A stretch of 9,474 nt of DNA from contig CAMDEL010000047.1 of the NCBI GenBank assembly GCA_945896765.1, forward strand, positions 1-9,474, read 5' to 3'. The notes under the pieces are model-generated. The model did not search any database, had not been told where the DNA came from, and saw nothing but the letters and a program-made list of their open reading frames with translations. Positions 1 to 5,826 of this stretch are shown here, in pieces (position 1 is the first letter of the stretch; each line of letters starts with the position of its first letter). Source of the stretch: Singulisphaera sp. GP187. Lineage in GTDB: Bacteria > Planctomycetota > Phycisphaerae > Phycisphaerales > SM1A02. The translations under genes and the position numbers were made by a program.

Positions 1-650
1 TCCATCGTTTGGTGATAATCCAAATGATCGCCGGTCAGATTTGTAAAGACACCAACAGTGAAATCGATCTCGTCGACGCGACCTTGATCAAGCGCGTGGC
101 TCGAAACTTCCATTGCAGCGACCTTGCACTCGTTGCGAACCATTCGACCTAAAATCGCTGCTAATTCAGTGCCGCCAGGAGTTGTCAACTCTGAAGATGT
201 TCGCGTCACTCCATCATCCGTGACAACCGTTCCCAGCAAGCCACAACGAATCCCACTTTGTCGAACAAGATGTTGAATGAGATATGCGGTTGTTGTCTTG
301 CCGTTGGTTCCAGTCACGCCGATCATTCGCATTGCACGAGATGGGAAGCCGTGAAAAGCATGCGCAAGCGCAGTCGCAGCTTTGTTGGCATCGATCGCCC
401 GCACGATTGGGATTCCGCTCTGATTCCAATCACCGATTGGAGAAGGCGAATCGACACAGATCGCAACCGCACCTTTGGCGATGGCGTCAACAATGAAGGC
501 TCGACCGTCTCCAGAACTTCCTATGCGGGCGATGAACAGCGTCCCTGCGCCGACTTTTCGCGAATCGTCCGTGACGGCTTGCACCGTGGGATCGAATTCA
601 CTCGAGACCGAAACGCCGTCCACATTGGCTACTAATTGCGACAACTTCAT
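1..650 (-). CDS. murE: UDP-N-acetylmuramoyl-tripeptide synthetase MurE (N-terminal 216 codons, runs off left edge)
   Basis: Cytoplasmic Mur ligase that adds the third amino acid (meso-diaminopimelate or lysine) to UDP-MurNAc-L-Ala-D-Glu using ATP. Translating the reverse strand from the ATG at 650-648 gives an N-terminal domain with the UDP-MurNAc-binding DSR motif (residues 29-31). The ATP P-loop GVTGTNGKTT follows at residues 111-120. Next come the TTPGG block (about 156-160), EVSSHALDQGRVDEIDF from about residue 181, and NLTGDHLDYH (about 204-213), which is typical of MurE rather than MurF, MurC or MurD. The frame is open to the left edge, so the ligase C-terminus and the motif that tells diaminopimelate from lysine use are outside the window. 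The start is the first in-frame ATG; a GAG lies six bases upstream as a modest ribosome site. It is the last gene visible in the def-fmt-queA-murE run, 45 bases after queA. Family assignment is near certain; amino-acid specificity is unknown. Confidence 0.96.
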   Translation of the reverse strand, partial: MKLSQLVANVDGVSVSSEFDPTVQAVTDDSRKVGAGTLFIARIGSSGDGRAFIVDAIAKGAVAICVDSPSPIGDWNQSGIPIVRAIDANKAATALAHAFHGFPSRAMRMIGVTGTNGKTTTAYLIQHLVRQSGIRCGLLGTVVTDDGVTRTSSELTTPGGTELAAILGRMVRNECKVAAMEVSSHALDQGRVDEIDFTVGVFTNLTGDHLDYHQTM

Positions 651-682
651 GCACCGCTCAATACCTTCATCATCGGCATTTC

Positions 683-697
683 GAAGCGTTACGCTTC
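683..697 (-). other. Small hairpin at the queA stop, in the queA-murE gap
   Basis: A perfect 6-base inverted repeat (GAAGCG, 3-base loop, CGCTTC) overlaps the queA stop codon and lies about 33 bases before murE. No U-run follows it on the reverse strand, so it does not look like an intrinsic terminator. It could be an RNA stability or processing element between two co-transcribed genes, or chance. The rest of the 45-base gap shows only a weak ribosome site for murE. Confidence 0.25.
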
Positions 698-1889
698 AAG
701 GCAGAATGAGCATTGCGTCACCAAAAGAATAGAATCTGTAACGCTCCTGCTGCGCGATCGAATAGAGCTCCTTCAACTGGTCCATTCCAACGAGCGCGCC
801 GACCAAAGCCAAGAGCGTCGAGCGCGGCAAATGAAAGTTTGTAAGCAGTCGATTTGTCCACCGAAAATCAAATCCTGGAGCGATCAAGATGTTGGTGGAA
901 AAGTCAATGGCGATATGGTCGGGGCAACCAGCGGCGGATCGCTCACGAGCGACTGCCAAGTACTCCGCAGGAATTGGCCGAGGAATCGATTCCAAGAGCC
1001 GAACGGAAGTCGTTCCCACAACGAGACTTGTATCGTCATGAACCTCGGCCAGCCGCAAGAGATTTCCAGCGCTGATCCGGCAATGTTCGTGATGCATCGG
1101 ATGTGCAGAGAGTCGAGCAGCCTCGATTGGACGAAAGGTTCCAGTCCCAACTTGCAATTCGATTGCCACTCGATCGATCCCACGATCTGCAATTCGTGCG
1201 AGCAGTTCGGGGGTGAAGTGCAAGCCAGCCGTCGGCGCAGCGCAACTTGGCATGTCCGATGTTCGAGCAAAGACCGTTTGATATTCCAGACGGTCAACCG
1301 ACTCGCAATGACTTCCACCACTTCCATCCCTTCCTGCACCCTCCGCCTTTCGAGCTTGCAAGATGTATGGCGGCAACGGCGTTCGCCCCGATCGCTCCCA
1401 AACAATCGAAGGATCGCACCCCGATTGGAAAGAAATCTCCCAAGCCATCTCTCGGCGAGCGTGGAGTTTGATCCGATCCGACTCCAGAACCTCTGCACCA
1501 TCCGCCGGACAAAGTTGCAACTCGTCCCCTTCAGCAAATCGCTTCGCACCTTTGATCAGCGCGAGCCACCGTCCCTCGGTGGCTTTGCCAAGAAAAAGTC
1601 CTTCCGTTTCCCGACCATCTGCGATTCGGCGTGCGACAAATCGAAGTGGAGCAACGCGCGTCTCGTTGACGATCAGCTTCCCACTCGGCTCCAAATAGTC
1701 CAATAAATCTGCGACTTTCCGATGCTCAATTCTGCTGCTTTTACGGTGAAAAACCATCATTTTTGCCTGGTCCCGCGGATGCGCAGGCGCCGTCGCGATC
1801 AGCTGGGGATCAAGCGGATATTCCAACTCAGTGCTATCAAGATCGGCGGCAATCGCGGCGTCTTGCCTTGGTGGAACTTGTTGCGTCAT
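696..1889 (-). CDS. queA: S-adenosylmethionine:tRNA ribosyltransferase-isomerase QueA
   Basis: QueA transfers and isomerises the ribosyl part of S-adenosylmethionine onto preQ1 in tRNA, making epoxyqueuosine at the wobble base of GUN-anticodon tRNAs; it acts in the cytosol. The 397-residue product carries the family signatures: LIVNETRV (72-79), PLPPYI (171-176), AAPTAGLHFT (217-226), VGTGTFRP (247-254), VGTTSVR (291-297), LTNFHLPRSTL (349-359) and the C-terminal YSFGDAMLI. It is longer than the usual 340-360 residues. Some of the excess is an N-terminal tail of about 20 residues before the ELEYPLDPQLIA block. The rest is a Gly/Ser/Arg-rich insertion at about 178-199, between PPYI and the YQTVFA segment. 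The start ATG overlaps the fmt stop (ATGA, 1886-1889), with GGAAGG a few bases upstream, which supports this start and translational coupling. No preQ1 riboswitch-like leader is present, since the gene lies inside the operon. Confidence 0.97.
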   Translation of the reverse strand: MTQQVPPRQDAAIAADLDSTELEYPLDPQLIATAPAHPRDQAKMMVFHRKSSRIEHRKVADLLDYLEPSGKLIVNETRVAPLRFVARRIADGRETEGLFLGKATEGRWLALIKGAKRFAEGDELQLCPADGAEVLESDRIKLHARREMAWEISFQSGCDPSIVWERSGRTPLPPYILQARKAEGAGRDGSGGSHCESVDRLEYQTVFARTSDMPSCAAPTAGLHFTPELLARIADRGIDRVAIELQVGTGTFRPIEAARLSAHPMHHEHCRISAGNLLRLAEVHDDTSLVVGTTSVRLLESIPRPIPAEYLAVARERSAAGCPDHIAIDFSTNILIAPGFDFRWTNRLLTNFHLPRSTLLALVGALVGMDQLKELYSIAQQERYRFYSFGDAMLILP

Positions 1890-2929
1890 GTTGCCTTCCC
1901 ACCAACCGAGTCCTCTCTCTTGGATTCGATTCGCGCCCCCGCGCTCATCCTTCGTCCATTCATAAATGCAAGGAGCGTTATCGCACGACTTCCTGGCGCT
2001 TGCACTTCGAGCAACTCAATCGCTCCACTTCCGCACGCCACGAATCCGTCGGCGCGGATTTCTCCCACAAGTGTTTGAGCCCCATCAACCGCAACATCGA
2101 CTGGACTCTCGACCACTCGAGCCCGAAGCAAGCGAAGCGGATTTCCATTGATCAACGCGTCAACTCCTGGCCAAGGACTGAGACCGTTTATTCGCGCGCT
2201 CACTTCATACGCACTGCAAGAAAAATCCACCCAGGCATCTGCACGCGACAACTTCTTCGCTCGAGAGACTTGCGATTCATCCTGCACGGTGCCACAGAGC
2301 GCGGCTTGCGCATCGATCGCTCTGCTCGGCGATGCCGCGCTGCGTTGAAATGCGTTCACCCATTTTGCAACCGTCTCAAACAGCGGCTCGGATCCCAGCA
2401 GCGAGAGTCGATCATGCAATTCTCCCGCTGTTTCTGCGGTTTTTGGCGAAGTCTCTGCTATGGCAAACACCAGTCCAGCATCCATCTTGTCACAGACACC
2501 AATCACACTCACGCCCACTTTCGCATCACCGCACATCAGCGATCGCTGAATGGGCGCAGCTCCACGCCACGCTGGCAAAATTGAACCATGCAAATTGAAC
2601 GCCGCGACTCCGTCAAGCAATTCAGGTGACATCCGCTGACCAAATGCAATAACCACGAAAAGTTGCACGCCAGATGCACGAATGCTCGCACGAACTTCAG
2701 CAGCATTTGCATCTGCAGTTCGCAACAGTGGCAGATCATGTGAGAGCGCCCAAAGACTGACCGGTGTCGCTTGTGATTCCTGACCTCGGCCAGCTTTGCG
2801 ATCAGGTTGAGAAAAAACGGATTCGATTCGCACGCCTAATTGTGCGCTGCGCTGTCGAAGTAACTCAAAAGGTGCAACTGCGAATTCTCCACTTCCAAAG
2901 AGTGCGATCGCAATATCTCCGCTCTTCAA
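1886..2929 (-). CDS. fmt: Methionyl-tRNA formyltransferase
   Basis: Fmt uses 10-formyltetrahydrofolate to formylate the methionine of initiator tRNA before translation starts. The 347-residue product opens with the Rossmann strand IAIALFGSGEFAV, then QPDRKAGRG (41-49). The folate-binding segment FNLHGSILPAWRGAAPI (111-127) contains Asn112 and His114, and Asp150 lies in KMDAGLV; these match the Asn/His/Asp catalytic set known in E. coli Fmt. The C-terminal tRNA-binding domain starts near AKKLSRADAWVDF (224-236) and includes RINGLSPWPG. It is about 30 residues longer than E. coli Fmt, mostly at the C-terminus. The start is TTG (2927-2929), within a TTGA overlap with the def stop. GGGAG lies seven bases upstream and no in-frame ATG fits the conserved N-terminus. 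Together with def it forms the widespread formylation/deformylation pair. Confidence 0.97.
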   Translation of the reverse strand: MKSGDIAIALFGSGEFAVAPFELLRQRSAQLGVRIESVFSQPDRKAGRGQESQATPVSLWALSHDLPLLRTADANAAEVRASIRASGVQLFVVIAFGQRMSPELLDGVAAFNLHGSILPAWRGAAPIQRSLMCGDAKVGVSVIGVCDKMDAGLVFAIAETSPKTAETAGELHDRLSLLGSEPLFETVAKWVNAFQRSAASPSRAIDAQAALCGTVQDESQVSRAKKLSRADAWVDFSCSAYEVSARINGLSPWPGVDALINGNPLRLLRARVVESPVDVAVDGAQTLVGEIRADGFVACGSGAIELLEVQAPGSRAITLLAFMNGRRMSAGARIESKREDSVGGKAT

Positions 2930-3435
2930 TCCGAATCTCCCGTCGATTCGAGCGCACGCAACCGCTTTCGATTGACGATTCGATCGATCACCGACATTCG
3001 ATCAATAATCAAAACGCCATCAAGATGATCCATTTCATGCTGCCAGCAACGCGCCATCAAGCCACTCTCTTCCATTGTGAATGTCTTGCCATGCACGTCG
3101 AGTGCTTCGATAATCACATGCGGTTGCCGACGAACCGTGCCACGAATATCGGGAAGACTGAGACATCCTTCTTCATAAGATTCGAGAAGCCCATCGACCA
3201 CCAAAAACTTAGGATTTATAAACACCTTTTCATCCCCGCCATCCTCTGCTTCGCCTTCTGTAACAAAGATGCGCTTCGAAGCGCCCACCTGCGGGGCGGC
3301 AATACCAAGCCCCTGTTCTTCCCTCATAATATGAATCATCTCAGCGACAAGGGATAGAATGACACTGTCGATTGCTTCGACCGAATCGGCACGGCGGCGA
3401 AGTATTGCATTAGGGTGAAGGACCAGTTTGCTCAT
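2926..3435 (-). CDS. def: Peptide deformylase
   Basis: A metal-dependent hydrolase that removes the formyl group from the N-terminal methionine of new proteins at the ribosome. The 169-residue product has all three family motifs in order: GLGIAAPQ (42-49), EGCLS (89-93, metal ligand Cys91) and HEMDH (133-137, the two His ligands and catalytic Glu134). The frame stays open upstream to 3648, but that stretch is not deformylase-like. The homologous protein starts at MSKLVLHPN, so the ATG at 3435 was chosen, with GGGA five bases upstream. The length matches ordinary bacterial deformylases. It is the first gene of the leftward operon and its stop overlaps the TTG start of fmt by four bases. Transcription probably begins in the 108-base gap shared with the divergent TPR gene. 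Confidence 0.97.
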   Translation of the reverse strand: MSKLVLHPNAILRRRADSVEAIDSVILSLVAEMIHIMREEQGLGIAAPQVGASKRIFVTEGEAEDGGDEKVFINPKFLVVDGLLESYEEGCLSLPDIRGTVRRQPHVIIEALDVHGKTFTMEESGLMARCWQHEMDHLDGVLIIDRMSVIDRIVNRKRLRALESTGDSD

Positions 3436-3543
3436 GTCAATCCCAATCCTATCGAGAAACCGACCGAGTTTGCCCAACAATGGCCAATGGGATATTGTCG
3501 AGTATCCTGCCCAACTGTTCAGTGAATCGAGAGGTGACCTTCT
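3436..3543. promoter_or_regulatory. Divergent intergenic region between def and the TPR gene
   Basis: This 108-base gap must carry or overlap promoters for both the leftward def operon and the rightward TPR-kdsB pair. For the rightward direction a sigma70-like pair is visible: TTGCCC (3470-3475) and TATTGT (3493-3498) with 17-base spacing, each matching four of six consensus bases, which would give a leader of about 40 bases. No convincing pair was seen leftward. The octamer TGCCCAAC occurs twice in the same orientation (3471-3478 and 3508-3515), with the TGGCCA palindrome (3481-3486) between them. Regulator binding is only a possibility. Confidence 0.45.
3532..3537 (+). promoter_or_regulatory. 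Ribosome binding site supporting the GTG start of the TPR gene
   Basis: AGGTGA lies six bases before the GTG at 3544 and is a strong match to the 3' end of 16S rRNA. It decides the start, since the next in-frame ATG (codon 24) would remove the conserved-looking N-terminal segment and has no comparable site. Confidence 0.7.
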
Positions 3544-5007
3544 GTGATTTTGCCTTGGAAAAAGAACGACAACGACAAACCTGCATTTGTTCCATCGCCT
3601 GAGAAGGCGAAGATGTTTCTCGAACGCGCCGAAAAAGCGCAATCGCAATCAACTTACGATGTTGCGCTCTATTACTTTGCCAATGCAGTCAAAGTCAATC
3701 CACAAGAGATTGCAATTCACGAAGCGATGTATGCATGTGGGAAATCATTTTGTATGGGTGGCGGAAAGCCGGCCTCTGGCGTGGATGTGAAATCACTCGA
3801 CGGGCCAACACCTCAAGATCGACTTGCAGTTGCCGAACTCTATTGGATGCGCGACCTGAATAATGTTGATCGCGCTTTGGATATGTTGCATGCTGCGGTC
3901 AAGGCAGACCAAATTGGATTCGGCGCTTGGGCGGGACCAAAGGTCTTCAATCTTCTTTCCGTTTCCTTTCGCGATAAGCCAAATAAAAAGATGCTCTTGC
4001 GCGCAAAGAATCTTTTCGTCGAGGTCAACTCGTGGGAAGAAGCAAAGCTCTGCATTGAGCAGGCATTGGTGATCGATCCTTCAGACATTCAACTTGACCG
4101 TGAATTCAAGCAAATTCTTGCCAATCGAGCGATTGTTGCAAGTGGCTTCGATCGTGCTGACGGTGGCACCGGCAACTTCCGCGAGAATGTGCGCGATCTC
4201 GATAAGCAACGAGCCATGGAAGAACAGGATGCGCTCACCGGAAGCGCTGGTTCGGAAGATCGCAACCTCGCTCGAACAAAAGCGGATTACGACGCAAACC
4301 CAACTATTCCTGACAACATCCAAAAGTATTGCACGTCGCTGCGTCGAATGGGAACGCCCGAACATGAAGCCATTGCATACCGCACATATCTTGCGGCATT
4401 TGAGTCATTGAAGGAATACCGATTTCGAATGGCTGCGGGCGATATCAAATTGATGCGAGCGATGCGCCAATTGAACGTGGCTGAAGAAACAGCGAAGGCG
4501 GCCCCAACCGATGCAACGGCTCAATCAAACGTTGCTCGAGTTCGCAAGGCAGTTCTTGATCTGCAAGCTGCGGAATATCGCGAACGCGCAACCAATTATC
4601 CAACAGACCGTTCGATCAAAGCGGAACTTGGTCGCGTTCTCTTCGAACTCGGACAATATGAAGATGCCATGGGATGCTTGCAGATCGCTAAAGAAGAACC
4701 AAAAATGCGAGTTTCTGCGGCTCACATGCTTGGAAAATGCTTTGCAGTTTCGGGCTGGCATGCAGAAGCAATTGGCGAATTCAAAGACGCGCTCGCAGCG
4801 ATCGACGCGTCACAGGCAGAACGAGAGCAACACATCAAATACGACTTGATGCTTTCCCTCATCGAACTCGCTCGAAGTGAAAAGAGCGGACAGCACGCAC
4901 GAGATGCTGCGGATATTTGCTCGAGCATCCTGCGCAAGGACATCAGTTATCGCGATATTCGTCAACGCCGAAAAGATCTTGATGAATTAGTGAAGGAACT
5001 GGGTTGA
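3544..5007 (+). CDS. TPR-repeat protein of unknown function
   Basis: A soluble 487-residue protein with no signal peptide and no clear membrane segment. The N-terminus (MILPWKKNDNDKPAF) is short and charged. Helical pairs typical of tetratricopeptide repeats are visible at about 21-54 (YDVALYYFANAVKVNP), 150-180 (WEEAKLCIEQALVIDP), 355-385 (ELGRVLFELGQYEDAMGCL) and 388-422 (AHMLGKCFAVSGWHAEAIGEFKDAL). TPRs act as protein-protein scaffolds, so a docking or assembly role is likely, but no enzymatic motif is seen and no function can be named. The middle part (about 200-345) is rich in Ala, Arg, Asp and Glu and looks helical. The gene is the first of a rightward pair: its stop (TGA, 5005-5007) overlaps the TTG start of kdsB by four bases, so the two are probably made together. 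Codon use looks like that of its neighbours. That it is a real gene is very likely; its role is unknown. Confidence 0.9.
   Translation: MILPWKKNDNDKPAFVPSPEKAKMFLERAEKAQSQSTYDVALYYFANAVKVNPQEIAIHEAMYACGKSFCMGGGKPASGVDVKSLDGPTPQDRLAVAELYWMRDLNNVDRALDMLHAAVKADQIGFGAWAGPKVFNLLSVSFRDKPNKKMLLRAKNLFVEVNSWEEAKLCIEQALVIDPSDIQLDREFKQILANRAIVASGFDRADGGTGNFRENVRDLDKQRAMEEQDALTGSAGSEDRNLARTKADYDANPTIPDNIQKYCTSLRRMGTPEHEAIAYRTYLAAFESLKEYRFRMAAGDIKLMRAMRQLNVAEETAKAAPTDATAQSNVARVRKAVLDLQAAEYRERATNYPTDRSIKAELGRVLFELGQYEDAMGCLQIAKEEPKMRVSAAHMLGKCFAVSGWHAEAIGEFKDALAAIDASQAEREQHIKYDLMLSLIELARSEKSGQHARDAADICSSILRKDISYRDIRQRRKDLDELVKELG
4992..4997 (+). promoter_or_regulatory. Ribosome binding site supporting the TTG start of kdsB
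   Basis: GAAGGA lies six bases before the TTG at 5004, inside the last codons of the TPR gene. It is the only good ribosome site near the kdsB N-terminus and favours the first of the five in-frame TTG codons in the 12-base repeat. Confidence 0.6.
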
Positions 5008-5060
5008 AAACCGGGTTGAGCACTGGGTTGAGCACTGGGTTGAGCACTGGGTTGAAAACC
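5001..5060 (+). repeat. 12-base tandem repeat, five copies, across the TPR-kdsB junction
   Basis: Five head-to-tail 12-base units: GGGTTGAAAACC, then GGGTTGAGCACT three times, then GGGTTGAAAACC again. The outer two are identical to each other and the inner three are identical to each other. Because 12 is a multiple of three, each unit keeps both reading frames. In the TPR frame each unit contains GGT TGA, a stop. In the kdsB frame each unit contains TTG, a possible start, at 5004, 5016, 5028, 5040 and 5052. In KdsB the array encodes a (L-S/K-T-G)n tail. Gain or loss of units would change only the tail length. Confidence 0.95.
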
Positions 5061-5813
5061 GACGCAAAACCACCATCAACACCACTTCGTGTCGCGGCCA
5101 TCATTCCTGCCCGCCTGAATTCATCTCGATTCCCAGGAAAACTTCTGGCAAACGAAACAGGCAAGTCACTGCTGCAACATGTGTGGGAACGCGCCGCACT
5201 CTGCAAACGAATCCAAGAAATCATTATCGCAACCGACAATGAGCTGATCCGCAAGACTGCGCTTGCATTTGGAGCGCGTTGCGTGATGACTCGATCAGAT
5301 CATCCCAATGGAACGAGTCGCATTTGTGAAGCGGTCGCCGATATCGATGCAGAGATCATTGTGAATGTGCAAGGTGATGAGCCTGAAATCGAACCCGAAC
5401 TGATTTCCGCTGCGATCGCAGCACTCGAGGCCGACGATGGGGCATCGCTGTCCACAGTCGTCTCGCCATTTCTGCCCCACGAAGACCCTGCAAATCCCAA
5501 CATCGTGAAGTGCGTGGTCGGCATGAATAACCGTGCGCTCTATTTTTCTCGCGCTCTCATTCCGTGTGTGCGCGATCTTGGGCACTCTCGCGCCGAGCCG
5601 CGCAAGCATGTTGGGCTCTATGTGTATCGCCGAGAATTCCTAAACGTATTCGCAACGCTTGCTCCAACTCCACTCGAAGAGACCGAGCAACTCGAACAAC
5701 TTCGCGCGCTTGAACATGGATTTTCAATCGCCGTCGCTCACGGCGTTGCACGATCGCACGGCATCGATACTCCAGAGCAATACGCAGCATTTGTCAGCCG
5801 CTACAAGGCGTAA
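5004..5813 (+). CDS. kdsB: 3-deoxy-manno-octulosonate cytidylyltransferase (CMP-KDO synthetase)
   Basis: KdsB activates KDO with CTP to make CMP-KDO, the donor for the inner core of lipopolysaccharide, in the cytosol. Motifs visible in the 269-residue product are the nucleotide-binding IIPARLNSSRFPGKL (33-47), NGTSRICEAV (102-111), the metal-binding NVQGDEPEIEPE (121-132), ALYFSRALIP (178-187), KHVGLYVYR (201-209), and EETEQLEQLRALEHG (225-239) followed by GIDTPE. All match the KdsB pattern. The catalytic domain would normally begin near residue 29; the preceding residues come from the 12-base repeat plus a short Lys/Pro linker. The TTG at 5004 is chosen because GAAGGA is six bases upstream and it overlaps the TPR stop (TTGA). 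Later TTG codons at 5016-5052 would also leave the enzyme intact. KDO use implies a Gram-negative envelope. It ends 13 bases before the convergent aminopeptidase gene. Confidence 0.95.
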   Translation: MKTGLSTGLSTGLSTGLKTDAKPPSTPLRVAAIIPARLNSSRFPGKLLANETGKSLLQHVWERAALCKRIQEIIIATDNELIRKTALAFGARCVMTRSDHPNGTSRICEAVADIDAEIIVNVQGDEPEIEPELISAAIAALEADDGASLSTVVSPFLPHEDPANPNIVKCVVGMNNRALYFSRALIPCVRDLGHSRAEPRKHVGLYVYRREFLNVFATLAPTPLEETEQLEQLRALEHGFSIAVAHGVARSHGIDTPEQYAAFVSRYKA

Positions 5814-5826
5814 TGTTTCGCCACTC

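Noticed and set aside
651..695. Intrinsic terminator between queA and murE
   Set aside because: The 6-base hairpin has no following U-run on the transcribed strand and is too small to be convincing.
636..1706. Long plus-strand open frame (356 codons) opposite queA
   Set aside because: It is antisense to an unmistakable queA; its product is rich in Arg, Ser and Cys with no recognisable domain, as expected for a shadow of biased codons.
1763..2584. Plus-strand open frame (273 codons) opposite fmt
   Set aside because: Antisense to a well-supported fmt, with low-complexity Arg/His/Ser composition and no family motif.
3436..3648. Upstream extension of def to 240 residues
   Set aside because: The extra residues resemble no deformylase sequence, would overlap the start of the TPR gene, and the ATG at 3435 begins exactly where the family begins.
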